Shown piece after piece: positions 43,922 through 51,971 of a stretch of 64,000 bases of DNA. The notes beneath the pieces are model-generated. The model was not told the DNA's origin. It saw only the letters and a list, made by a program, of their open reading frames with translations, and ran no database searches. Position 1 is the first letter of the stretch; every line of letters begins with the position of its first letter. The position numbers and the translations under genes were made by a program. Where the stretch lies: contig NZ_AOPO01000004.1 of NCBI RefSeq assembly GCF_000336575.1, positions 62,001 to 126,000 of the forward strand. Direction: 5' to 3'. The stretch is from Vreelandella titanicae BH1 (lineage in GTDB: Bacteria; Pseudomonadota; Gammaproteobacteria; Pseudomonadales; Halomonadaceae).

Positions 43922-46054
43922 CTATAAAGACCTTTTGATTTCATGCGGAGATCTTATAACAACTCGCTCCGGGTTACCTAACTGAAGATATTTTAAACAT
44001 TCTGGAAGAACCAACTCCTCATCAATAATTCTTTGTACTTCTTCAGGACTAATATTAGTTTCATTAGAGATTAAAGAAACAATTTCAGAATGAAAATTTT
44101 CGCTTACTGGGTCGATCATCATTCCGCACCTAGGAATAAGATTATATTTTTTATCTGATTCAATCACCCCTTTTTCTATCAAAAAATCAATCAATTCAGT
44201 ATAGAATGTCCTTCTGATCATACCTGACATAAACGAAGACCATCGAAGGCTTTTTTTCTCTTTATTGATAACAATTGGTAAGAATTCTTTCAGCCTTATC
44301 ATCAAGCGAACAATAAAAGTAGAAGCCTCCTTGCTCAAAATAGGCAAAGCGCTTGCAAGGACTGTTTTTGCCCCGCCAGACAAAAATCCGTTAGCTACAG
44401 AGAAATGATTTCTATCTATAGGGCTTGTGTCACAAGAACTAAGCACCACAATAGGTGGGATTTTGGCATCTTGAACTAGATCATAGACAGAAACTGCTTC
44501 ATTTTTTAAATGAATAAGACCCTCGCCACTTTCTTGATGACCACCGTGAAGATCAAATACAACCATTGGGCTACAGGAGTCGTTTAAAACTGAAACCAAT
44601 TCTCTGTAAGTAGAAGGTCTAGTCAGTTTCGCTCTTACATCAAAAACACTTTGGCTCCCAAGAGCTGCCAGCTTGCCATTATTAAAAGACTCAAGCTTAG
44701 AAAAAAGATGATCTTTTATTAAATCTTCATCTTTGAAAGAGCTAATTACTAAAACATCACTAAACCCTTCCATATCAATAAATATATTTCTAGAATCTAT
44801 CAGCAACTTGGTTGTTATCCAGCCTGGCGAAACAGGTAAACGACTGACATTATGCGCCAGCATAATAGGAAGCCCATTATGAGAAGACCACTCAATGGGC
44901 AAGTTCGATACTATTTTAACTTCTGAAGGTCGGCTTTCATTCAAGTACTCGAATGAGCCTGATGTCTTTTTATTAATAAAATCTCTAAATTTTTTGAATT
45001 TATTTTTTAAGCTTTTTTGATTATCACTTCTATCATTAATGCCAATATCTTTAAGAAAACCATACAAGTCGCTATTAGATATATTAATCTTGGCACTTGG
45101 AATCAGGCTAGAGCATGAATACAAACCAATTAATGTTTCCACAAGCAACCTTTCGCTGTATGCTTCATTAAAATATTTCGTTTTTTCAGTCCCTTCGTAA
45201 AATCCATTTCGCAAAATCAACTTAATCGCCTTTTCTAGCGACCTGGGATCCTCAACTCCTGTGTTCTGTAAAGAATTCTGAGAATATTCATTTTTATTTA
45301 TTTGAAAGTCAAGATTAGCAGAGAAGTCCGATAAGACTATCTGAATTGCTGGTAGCGCTAAATTCAGTTTAAAATTTTCAGCAATATTATTTCTAATATA
45401 ATTAATTAGGTTTATTGTCTGGAAAACATCTTCGTCATTACACTCATATCTAAACACCTCATAACTCGCATTTAGTTTTGCAGACTTTAGAACTAATATA
45501 TTGGCTTCGGTAGATATTGACCTATTCAGATCGCAATCAGTTTCTATATACTCATTAGAGTTATCGTTAAAGTAGCTTGCTTTTAATTCTGATACAATAT
45601 TCATTTCCTCTAAATTAAATCTAGGAGAAAGCTTATTCAGATAGGAAAGCAAAACACCTTTCTCAAGATCTTTCAAGCAAACACAATCTATATCATCTAT
45701 CCCACCCAAAGAGCCAGAGACGTAAATTGCTTCAGGAAAATCTATGTCTTGAAAAACTCGACCATCCAAAAATACAACTTTTATTGCAGCCTCTACCTCT
45801 TCTACTTCAGAAAGGTCGCCACAAAATACTACTCTGTAACCATCAAAAAAACCTGTCATCCTATGCTGTATTAAAACTTCTTTTTTGCAAAAAAACTCAC
45901 ATAGATCTTTAGGTAATTCAGCAATTTTTCTAAAAATATCAATTTTCTTTAACAAGCTTGACGGATAATTATTAAAGTAAGTAAAGCTATCATCTTTTTT
46001 ATCTATCATTACGATGTACGCAATACTTAAAAAATTATTTTGATTCACTCTCAA
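43922..46054 (-). CDS. CHAT-domain (caspase-like) protein, integron cassette
   Basis: 710 residues, strongly AT-rich. The C-terminal ~300 residues form a CHAT-type peptidase: His503 in VVFDLHGGHQESGEG and Cys541 in PIVVLSSCDTSPIDRNHFSVA are the expected catalytic dyad, followed by the SGGAKTVLASALPI loop; EWSSHNGLPIMLAHNVSRLP at ~388-407 is a likely substrate-recognition segment. The first ~370 residues match no family I know. A TTG at 46054 behind GGAG is the best start. CHAT peptidases act in bacterial defence (for example TPR-CHAT in type III-E CRISPR systems and gasdermin activation), so an abortive role is possible; no gasdermin or sensor is beside it. Confidence 0.8.
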   Translation of the reverse strand: MRVNQNNFLSIAYIVMIDKKDDSFTYFNNYPSSLLKKIDIFRKIAELPKDLCEFFCKKEVLIQHRMTGFFDGYRVVFCGDLSEVEEVEAAIKVVFLDGRVFQDIDFPEAIYVSGSLGGIDDIDCVCLKDLEKGVLLSYLNKLSPRFNLEEMNIVSELKASYFNDNSNEYIETDCDLNRSISTEANILVLKSAKLNASYEVFRYECNDEDVFQTINLINYIRNNIAENFKLNLALPAIQIVLSDFSANLDFQINKNEYSQNSLQNTGVEDPRSLEKAIKLILRNGFYEGTEKTKYFNEAYSERLLVETLIGLYSCSSLIPSAKINISNSDLYGFLKDIGINDRSDNQKSLKNKFKKFRDFINKKTSGSFEYLNESRPSEVKIVSNLPIEWSSHNGLPIMLAHNVSRLPVSPGWITTKLLIDSRNIFIDMEGFSDVLVISSFKDEDLIKDHLFSKLESFNNGKLAALGSQSVFDVRAKLTRPSTYRELVSVLNDSCSPMVVFDLHGGHQESGEGLIHLKNEAVSVYDLVQDAKIPPIVVLSSCDTSPIDRNHFSVANGFLSGGAKTVLASALPILSKEASTFIVRLMIRLKEFLPIVINKEKKSLRWSSFMSGMIRRTFYTELIDFLIEKGVIESDKKYNLIPRCGMMIDPVSENFHSEIVSLISNETNISPEEVQRIIDEELVLPECLKYLQLGNPERVVIRSPHEIKRSL

Positions 46055-46090
46055 ACTCTTACTCCATTACAATGATTACAAGCCCGAGGA

Positions 46091-46147
46091 ATAACGCTGT
46101 TTTGGAGCACTGCGGAAAAACAGTCCGGCAACATGCGCTTGTTATAC
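46091..46147 (-). repeat. attC site after the 461-residue cassette gene
   Basis: Minus strand: CGTATAACAAGCGCATG at one end, CAGCGTTATTCC at the other; the arms GGACTGTTTTT and AAAACAGCG are largely complementary. Short form, ~57 bases. Separates the CHAT gene from the 461-residue gene. Confidence 0.82.
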
Positions 46148-46152
46148 GATCT

Positions 46153-47538
46153 TCACAGGCCAATTTGATTTTCAATATATGACTGAAGAACACCTGTAGT
46201 CACATCACCAATTTTACTGCCAGCCGAAATCAAAAAACCTTTCAGCCGATGTTTTGCTGTCATTCTATCTTCAGTTTTTGCACTTTCATCAGAAAGCTCA
46301 TGCACTGACGATGCAAGAATTGCCTTATCTTTACCGGCATATTGGTCAATAATTTCTAGTAACTTCTTTGCATCAGTTCCTAAATGCTGATCCCCTATGA
46401 TTTGTTGCGCAACAACACCATTTACAGCCTCAATTATTTGGGGATTAATATTAACTGTTAAATTATTATTTGGCGTAGGCTGTACTTTCATATCGATGGT
46501 TAGCGCGGAAGAAACACCTCCAGCAGAAGGCACGCTAGCTTCAACAATTCTTCCAATAACCTCCCAGTCATGATCAGTTCTAACATATTCGGAAAGCTCA
46601 CTTTCTAAACCATGCCTAATGGCAAGAATTTTCCTTTCCCTTTCTTGCTTGATATCTATATGTAATCTTCTAGCTTCTTTGCTGTACCGCTCTACGAGGT
46701 TAATTATCTCAGTCTTGTTTAGATCTTTAGATTCCAATAAAGCCTGAGCGGCTTCTGGGTTTGAAACGCATGACTCCATAAAGCTTGAGAATTCATCAAA
46801 TTTCTCAGGGAGCAAGTTTGGCTCAACGCCATCACCGCCAAAGAATTCGTATACAACTCCCTGGTTGGTTCTATATTGATCCTGCCTAACATTAAGACCG
46901 GATACTTTATGTAAATATTCTCTAAATAGCTGCAATAACTTTTCAGCCTCATTTACCCACATTCTTTCTGAAGGGACATAGATTCTAAAAATCAAGTTGC
47001 TTTCATTTTTATCTATGAATGAAGATGCTATCAGGATCATCTCCACATTTTTCTGATAAGGAATTATTGATATGTCATGTCGTTCAAAGAGCGAGAGCAC
47101 CTCACCGACAATTTGGGAATCTGGCGGTTGAAATATATCATCATAATGAGATCTCAAAAATTGATAGTCTTCATCAAGCTCTGGGTCATAGTCGTTTAAC
47201 TGCGCAATATACTCCCCATAATCATTACCTTTTTCTCCGGTAATTAGAGATTCATGAGAAAGAAACAAATTGGGTTTCGTAGATATAAGACCTAATAACT
47301 CTTCCCTCAAGTCCTTATATTCTTCATCAAACAAAATATAAAAGGATGTGTTAGTCAATTTAACGACCACTGAAGTGACTTCGAACTCACTAAAAATGTC
47401 TATGATTTTTTTCCAGTTCTCCAGACTAGATTCAAGCATCTTTCTTTTATACAGAGTTCCTACCGCTTTCAGCTTGGCAGTAACCCCTTCGCGATCAGCA
47501 TTCCCCAAAAAGAGAACAATTTTTTGCTTTTCTAACAT
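46153..47538 (-). CDS. Cassette protein of 461 residues, family not recognised
   Basis: The frame is open further upstream but that part is attC, so the start is the ATG at 47538 preceded by GGAAATGAG. The protein is acidic and mostly helical: QKIVLFLGNADREGVTAKLKA at the N-terminus, a mixed region with KPNLFLSHES, a long charged helix (KEARRLHIDIKQERERKILA, ~345), a central SGGVSSAL and a C-terminal helical domain (KAKTEDRMTAKHRLKGFLIS) that resembles abortive-infection-type endings only loosely. No catalytic motif is assigned. It is the cassette next to the CHAT gene, each with its own attC. Confidence 0.7.
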   Translation of the reverse strand: MLEKQKIVLFLGNADREGVTAKLKAVGTLYKRKMLESSLENWKKIIDIFSEFEVTSVVVKLTNTSFYILFDEEYKDLREELLGLISTKPNLFLSHESLITGEKGNDYGEYIAQLNDYDPELDEDYQFLRSHYDDIFQPPDSQIVGEVLSLFERHDISIIPYQKNVEMILIASSFIDKNESNLIFRIYVPSERMWVNEAEKLLQLFREYLHKVSGLNVRQDQYRTNQGVVYEFFGGDGVEPNLLPEKFDEFSSFMESCVSNPEAAQALLESKDLNKTEIINLVERYSKEARRLHIDIKQERERKILAIRHGLESELSEYVRTDHDWEVIGRIVEASVPSAGGVSSALTIDMKVQPTPNNNLTVNINPQIIEAVNGVVAQQIIGDQHLGTDAKKLLEIIDQYAGKDKAILASSVHELSDESAKTEDRMTAKHRLKGFLISAGSKIGDVTTGVLQSYIENQIGL

Positions 47539-47571
47539 CTCATTTCCAATGTTTGGTGTGGCGTATTTTCG

Positions 47572-47618
47572 TATAACGCCGCAATTACGCGCTTGTCGCG
47601 TGCATTGCCTTGTTAAGC
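47572..47618 (-). repeat. attC site after the HEPN-like cassette gene (short form)
   Basis: Minus strand: GCTTAACAAGGCAATGC at one end, GCGGCGTTATACG at the other. The arms GCAATGCACGCG and CGCGTAATTGC pair. About 47 bases, close to the minimum length for attC. Confidence 0.85.
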
Positions 47619-47629
47619 TTTGCTGCCAA

Positions 47630-48370
47630 TTACCTAAAACACTTAAAAGATTCATCGAAGGCAATCCGTTCAGAGGCGTCTAGGATATTAGAAAGTCCTT
47701 CAATAGTTCTATTGCAAATCTTCTCTGCGCAATAGTATAGCTCTTGATTCTCATCCTTCCTGAAAAGATGGAAGTACTTCTTTAATGCATCATTTATCTG
47801 AAAATTTAATCGTTCTACTGTATGAGGCATAAACCTCTTATTTTCAAACCCTGAAACCTCAATCAAGATAGCCTTTCTATGGATAATATCTCCACGATAC
47901 TCATGAAGCTTAGTAAACCACTCACGGTGTTCCTTGGCTAGCAGAGAGCCGAAATCCTTTCCTGCATAAACATCATTGGTTTTGTTGACGAAGCCACTCC
48001 ACTTCAAGGTCTGAAACTTTGGCCCGTATAGATACAAACCTAGATAATTTCCAAAGTAATCTGACAATGACCCCAGGTTGAATAGGAGATTATCAAAACA
48101 ATAGCTTAGTTGGTTTATAGCGTTGAATGTGAGATCCAGCTGCTCTCCGGTATCTCCGTTATTCCCTTCGTACTTCTTTATATGTATATCTATAAATTGT
48201 CTAAGAATAGACATCTGCTGAAATGTGGCCCCGAGTCGATGCAGAACATAGTCCCGGCGCGTGGCGCACTCTTTAGAATGAGGGAACATTAGGTTCTGCC
48301 CGTACTTGTTTAGGGCAAGCTGAGAGTTATTCTTGAGCAGCTTTCTGTCAAATTCTCTAAACGTCTGCAC
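47630..48370 (-). CDS. Putative HEPN-like cassette protein with R-x4-H motif
   Basis: 246 residues, AT-rich and largely helical. Near residue 157 HEYRGDIIHRKAILIEVSG holds R-G-D-I-I-H, the R-x4-H motif of HEPN ribonucleases; the preceding long helices (QLDLTFNAINQLSYCFDN and SDYFGNYLGLYLY) suit the HEPN bundle. Such proteins are common as toxin or effector RNases. The GTG at 48370 follows AGAGG. The attC on its right is the one split by the IS110-type element. Family assignment rests on motif and helix pattern only. Confidence 0.55.
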   Translation of the reverse strand: MQTFREFDRKLLKNNSQLALNKYGQNLMFPHSKECATRRDYVLHRLGATFQQMSILRQFIDIHIKKYEGNNGDTGEQLDLTFNAINQLSYCFDNLLFNLGSLSDYFGNYLGLYLYGPKFQTLKWSGFVNKTNDVYAGKDFGSLLAKEHREWFTKLHEYRGDIIHRKAILIEVSGFENKRFMPHTVERLNFQINDALKKYFHLFRKDENQELYYCAEKICNRTIEGLSNILDASERIAFDESFKCFR

Positions 48371-48493
48371 GAATGCCTCTCGAAAAGCTTAACGCAAAGC
48401 GCACCGGTGGTCTTTACATAGCGAAGCGGCGTAAAGGGCATCCGTGTGACGCGCCTTGATACTCATTGAGCCTTCTCCCCCAGCTCAGCCTGT

Positions 48494-49582
48494 TTGGCTA
48501 AGCTGAAAAGGCGACCAAACCTAACAGGAGAAGACTCAATAAACTTTTACAATAGCACTCACCGTCACTACTGTGGAATTGATCTGCATGCCCGTAGCCT
48601 GTATGTCTGTATCTTGGATCAGCAGGGCGACACCCTTCTGCATAAAGAGATTCCAGCCAAACCAGAACCTTTGCTCCATCTGATCGAACCCTACCTGGAC
48701 GAGCTGATCATCGGCGTCGAATGCATGCACTGCTGGTACTGGATCGCCGATTTCTGTGAAGACCAGGGCATTGCTTTCATTCTCGGTCATGCCCTTTATA
48801 TGAAGGCCATTCATGGCGGTAAAACAAAGAATGACCGCGTGGATTCTTACAAGATTGCGGCGCTTATCCGCGGTGGCAACTTTCCCCTCGCGTATGCCTA
48901 CCCTCGTCGCATGCGAGCAACACGGGATTTACTTCGTCGTCGCACTGGACTCGTTCGACACGGTGCGGATCTCAAAGCTCATGTGGTCAACACCACGAGT
49001 CAGTACAATCTGCCACCCAACAAGGTCAATTTGAAAAATGTCAGTGCCAGAGAGCAACTGGGCAGAACCTTTGATGACCCGCTCGTTCAGCGCAATATCG
49101 ATTTAGATATGGCCGTTTTAGAGTGCTACCACCGGGAACTAAGCCAGGTGGAATGGCTATTGGAAAAGCAGGCTAAAAAGCATCAGCCGACCTACTACCA
49201 CTTATTAACCACCATTCCCGGCGTTGGCCGTATTTTAGCGCTCACTATTCTGTATGAAGTCGGTGATATTCGGCGTTTTGAATCTGTCCAGAAGTTTGCC
49301 TCCTACTCCCGACTAATCAAGTGCAAAGCCGAATCGGCTGGTAAGACCTATGGCACCCAGGGCAACAAGATTGGTAATGCCCATCTGAAGTGGGCTTTTT
49401 CTGAGGCTGCGGTGCTTTATCTGCGCGGCAATCCAGGTGCACAAAAGCTGCTGCAACGCTTCCAGAAACGCATGAGTAAAGCCAAAGCTTTATCGGCTCT
49501 GGCCCACAAGCTGGGGCGTGCGGTCTATTTCATGTTAAAGAACGAAAAGGTGTTTGATGAACAACGCTTTTTAACGAGTTAG
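48494..49582 (+). CDS. IS110 family DEDD transposase
   Basis: 362 residues: N-terminal DEDD domain with Asp in YCGIDLHARSLYVCI, Glu in GVECMHCWYWI and the KNDRVDSYKIAAL acid pair, then the C-terminal Tnp_20 domain (TTIPGVGRILALTILYEVGDI). The distance between domains and the KAHVVNTTSQYN linker fit the IS1111 group. The TTG at 48494 starts the frame; AGGAG at ~48527 suggests initiation may really occur near codon 16 (possibly at ATA). Confidence 0.92.
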   Translation: MAKLKRRPNLTGEDSINFYNSTHRHYCGIDLHARSLYVCILDQQGDTLLHKEIPAKPEPLLHLIEPYLDELIIGVECMHCWYWIADFCEDQGIAFILGHALYMKAIHGGKTKNDRVDSYKIAALIRGGNFPLAYAYPRRMRATRDLLRRRTGLVRHGADLKAHVVNTTSQYNLPPNKVNLKNVSAREQLGRTFDDPLVQRNIDLDMAVLECYHRELSQVEWLLEKQAKKHQPTYYHLLTTIPGVGRILALTILYEVGDIRRFESVQKFASYSRLIKCKAESAGKTYGTQGNKIGNAHLKWAFSEAAVLYLRGNPGAQKLLQRFQKRMSKAKALSALAHKLGRAVYFMLKNEKVFDEQRFLTS

Positions 49583-50035
49583 TCACGCAGCAGGATGATG
49601 ATCAATGTCTAACTGGATCATCACGGAGTGTGCTGAAACCGGGTGTCTGCTGACTGATTTTTATATCTAAAACCCGACGTCTACACCCAACTAGAAGCCC
49701 GTCGCTTTGATTATCCATCCTGCTGGCGTGCACCAATACCCTGAGCGAGTGGGCTTACACCGGCGCTGAACCTGAAACTAACTGGGACTATAAAGTAACC
49801 CGCTTTTTGAATAGGACAGATGCTGGTTAACCGATGAATGTCTAGTGCCCCAGACCCACCTGCAAGGAGCAACCCGGTTTGGCAGTGGTGAACCACCACG
49901 TTAGAGAGCCTCAATAGGTGTTTGCTGTAAGCCACCAACCGCCAACGATGACAGATGAAGTAGGATCACTGGCTCAGGGACTTGATATTGACCGCTTACG
50001 CGGCCAATAAAAAATACTGCGGCTTATTGACAGGC
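49583..50035 (+). other. Non-coding 3' region of the IS110 element
   Basis: About 450 bases downstream of the transposase with no protein on either strand, inside the element. It is the usual place of the long non-coding end, where IS1111-group elements place their structured RNA. Confidence 0.5.
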
Positions 50036-50051
50036 AGAAGGCTCATAGGTG

Positions 50052-50711
50052 TTATGAATTTTCCACGGAAATCCCTGCACGATTTAAATACTCATCCACG
50101 TTATCCAAGGTATCGTGTATTTTTGCGACCTTGTAGGCGAAAGGGCTAATCGTCATTGTCGTCAGGTCAGGCGGAGGAAGGTCCACCCTCGCTCCATCTA
50201 CCGACACAAGTATGAACCTATCAAGGAATGCTCCATCGTAATAAAGCTCATACCAGTACCCTGTGGCTCTTTTGTCTGGAAAACCATTTGCCCATTGTTC
50301 CTTGAAATCTTCGCACTGAATTCCGTCATCTATAAATTTCGCCCTGAATCGAAGTCGGGGATCTTCTCTCAAAAACCGTTCGCTGGCCCAATCTCTGGAA
50401 ATGCCATGCCAATCATCTTTCGGATGAGTTGTAGGTATAAAGTCTAGGATTTCTTCAAAAGTCATTTCTCGAACAGGCTTGCGCTCAGGTAGAAAATACT
50501 CTGCGATCGAAGGGCTGGCCAAGAAAAGTGAACTTAACAGTCCGAAGACGAAAGCTATGGGCTCAATATCAAAGCCTGCGATCCAGAACCCTCCAGCAAT
50601 AAGAGCAAAGCAGAAAAATAAGCCGCCTATAACCCGCAATGCGTGCTTGTACCGTTTAATCCACAGCCAAAGAAACTTCAATTTCCAATTTACTCCCAGA
50701 TTCTTATTCAT
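50052..50711 (-). CDS. Two-helix membrane cassette protein, function unknown
   Basis: 219 residues. Two helices near the N-terminus (ALRVIGGLFFCFALIAGGFWI and AFVFGLLSSLFLASPSIAEYF, residues ~20-75), then a soluble domain with WHGISRDWASERFLRED and GYWYELYYDGAFLDRFILV. The ATG at 50711 lies inside the GTTATG core of its upstream attC, so translation starts at the recombination point, with no clear RBS. The stop is in the IS-interrupted attC. No family recognised. Confidence 0.72.
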   Translation of the reverse strand: MNKNLGVNWKLKFLWLWIKRYKHALRVIGGLFFCFALIAGGFWIAGFDIEPIAFVFGLLSSLFLASPSIAEYFLPERKPVREMTFEEILDFIPTTHPKDDWHGISRDWASERFLREDPRLRFRAKFIDDGIQCEDFKEQWANGFPDKRATGYWYELYYDGAFLDRFILVSVDGARVDLPPPDLTTMTISPFAYKVAKIHDTLDNVDEYLNRAGISVENS

Positions 50712-50784
50712 AACGCCTCGCGCAGCGGGCAAATTGTAGCGACGAAGGAGCGGAAATTTGATCCGCCAGCCGCGGCTTATTATG
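50710..50784 (-). repeat. attC site after the DUF2695 cassette gene
   Basis: Minus strand: ACATAATAAGCCGCGG at one end, GCGCGAGGCGTTATG at the other, about 75 bases, with arms CCGCGGCTGGCGGATC and GAGCGGAAATTTG around the centre. One outer core is TAAT instead of TAAC. Confidence 0.75.
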
Positions 50785-51094
50785 TGTTTTTGCTGATCTC
50801 ACTTTCCCAGCTCTCTTCTACGTTAGCCAATATCTCGCAATCACAGTTGCCTCCCTGCTCTTCGAGCCATGGAAGCACTTGGTTTGGATCGAGGCCTTTT
50901 TGGGATAGGAACAATTGGGTAGCCCTTGGAGAATGGTCGCACCCTTCTTGCTCAAGGGTCTCATCAAGGTAATCGAATAGTTCGCCAAGTACTGCAAGCG
51001 AAAGAGGCATATTCTCGATGGCTTCTTTGGTATCTTCGGCCACCATGGCTTCGACCAGTGCGGCCCTGCGCCTTTTCTCTTGCTTAGATGCCAC
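50780..51094 (-). CDS. DUF2695 family protein, integron cassette
   Basis: 104 residues ending LDPNQVLPWLEEQGGNCDCEILANVEE; CDHSPRATQLFLSQKGLD precedes it. The paired CDH/CDCE cysteine-histidine pattern suggests a small metal site. The frame is open upstream through the attC, so I take the GTG at 51094, behind AGGAGAG, as the start. Function unknown; widespread as a single gene and in cassettes. Confidence 0.82.
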   Translation of the reverse strand: MASKQEKRRRAALVEAMVAEDTKEAIENMPLSLAVLGELFDYLDETLEQEGCDHSPRATQLFLSQKGLDPNQVLPWLEEQGGNCDCEILANVEESWESEISKNT

Positions 51095-51108
51095 GATCTC
51101 TCCTACAC

Positions 51109-51187
51109 ATAACGCCCCAAGCAGGGGAATATTTTTGCGTTTTGAGCGCAGCGAAGCAAAATATTTCCGCTGCCTTGGTTTGTTAAC
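51109..51187 (-). repeat. attC site after the 74-residue cassette gene
   Basis: Minus strand: CAGTTAACAAACCAAGGCAG at one end, CTTGGGGCGTTATG at the other, about 79 bases, with long complementary arms GGAAATATTTTGC and GCAAAAATATTCC. A clear, well-formed site. Confidence 0.9.
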
Positions 51188-51407
51188 TGCCATTGCCAGA
51201 ACCCACAGTTTCAGTTGCTGGTAATAGCTGGTGTGTGCTTTCAAAGCACCTGCCTCCAGGCCACCGAACATCAACTTGATCGTGCGGCATCTCAAAGGGC
51301 GGCTCGACGATTTGTCCGACACCTACACCGCGGCCCCAAGAGTCGAAGTCATTCGGCTGCCAAGTTATTGGGTTTTTCTTTACGTATTCCCCAACTTTGA
51401 ATTCCAT
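51183..51407 (-). CDS. Small cassette protein, function unknown
   Basis: 74 residues: MEFKVGEYVKKNPITWQPND, a Gly-rich turn and RWPGGRCFESTHQLLP. An SH3-like barrel is possible (the VGEYVKKNP...GVGQIVE...VDVRWPGG pattern is like small beta-barrels), but no family is recognised. The ATG lies 26 bases after an attC core; the TAA stop lies within the next attC. A plain single-gene cassette near the integrase end. Confidence 0.65.
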   Translation of the reverse strand: MEFKVGEYVKKNPITWQPNDFDSWGRGVGVGQIVEPPFEMPHDQVDVRWPGGRCFESTHQLLPATETVGSGNGS

Positions 51408-51432
51408 AAATCAGTCCGAATACTGGGTGCCA

Positions 51433-51489
51433 GTTAACGCCGCCAGCACGCGCGCCGCTGTTTGGCGTCGCTTGCCTGGCCTTGTTAGC
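51433..51489 (-). repeat. attC site nearest to the integrase
   Basis: Minus strand: GCTAACAAGGCCAGGCAAGC at one end, GCTGGCGGCGTTAAC at the other, ~57 bases. Canonical GCTAAC and GTTAAC cores with pairing arms. Belongs to the first cassette of the array. Confidence 0.88.
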
Positions 51490-51768
51490 AGCCCTCACCG
51501 GACTTGCGCGGCTTGCCGCACTGGCAAACCTGAACAGCAGCACGGCTGCTTATATTAAAAACTACACCAGCCAGCTGCGATACGGCGAGCCAACCGGAAC
51601 CTGTAAAACTATTGAGCGAAGCCAAGAACGCTACCGCCTCCACCGTTTGCAGCAAACCCGCAAACTGGCGAACTTTACCTTTTGGCGCCGCTGCTAAGAA
51701 AACGAAACGCGAGCAATGCCGAACAAAACTACTGACTAAAACAGAAAAAACCCGAACACCTGCTAACA
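51490..51768 (-). other. First cassette, no gene found; candidate attI core at its end
   Basis: About 270 bases between the first attC and a CCTGTTAGCAGG sequence (minus strand, 51759-51770) that could be the attI-cassette junction, as its GTTAGC fits the core. No minus-strand frame is convincing. A 71-codon plus-strand frame crosses it but has no RBS and overlaps the attC. It may be an ORF-less or promoter cassette, or a decayed one. Confidence 0.4.
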
Positions 51769-51971
51769 GGTATTAGACGGCGCGTCCTATGATTGGATGA
51801 ACGTGCCAGCATGTTTACTTAGCAAATGTAGCCTACCTTTTCGTGCATAACCACATGATTTTAAATTAAATTAATATTAATTAGGCTCTAGTTGCAGAAT
51901 TCGCATTCTTGCGCATTTTGCAAATCCCAATAACACTGTATGCATATATACCATCAGGAGATAGAAACCAA
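51769..51971. other. AT-rich leader region of the decayed integrase
   Basis: About 200 bases, markedly AT-rich, between the candidate attI core and intI. In integrons this region carries the intI promoter, the array promoter Pc and the rest of attI. AGGAG before 51972 is the likely intI RBS. No promoter can be named with certainty. Confidence 0.4.

Larger units (their letters stand above)
48459..50049 (+). mobile_element. IS110 family element of the IS1111 group, inserted in an attC
   Basis: About 1590 bases. Sub-terminal inverted repeats TGAGCCTTCT (48467-48476) and AGAAGGCTCA (50036-50045) match the IS1111-group arrangement. It holds one DEDD transposase on the plus strand, antisense to the cassettes, and a ~470-base non-coding 3' part that presumably carries the guide RNA type sequence reported for IS110 elements. 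No target duplication, as expected for IS110. Exact borders are uncertain by a few bases. Confidence 0.85.
48387..50057 (-). repeat. attC site interrupted by the IS110/IS1111-group element
   Basis: Left part 48387-48458 starts GCTTAACGCAAAGCGCACC and ends GCGCCTTG; the right part is GTTATG at 50051-50056, at the stop of the 219-residue membrane gene. Joined, GCGCCTTG next to GTTATG rebuilds a normal attC end. Insertion is at the core-proximal tip of the site, where attC-targeting IS1111-group elements are known to insert. Confidence 0.78.

Noticed and set aside
47539..47664. N-terminal extension of the 461-residue cassette gene
   Set aside because: This part translates attC sequence; the ATG at 47538 has a good RBS and lies just after the core.
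50780..51322. A 180-codon minus-strand frame covering both the DUF2695 gene and an attC
   Set aside because: The first 76 codons run through attC and the previous cassette; the GTG at 51094 with its own RBS fits the DUF2695 family length.
51482..51697. 71-codon plus-strand frame near the integrase
   Set aside because: No RBS, overlaps an attC site and shows no recognised similarity.
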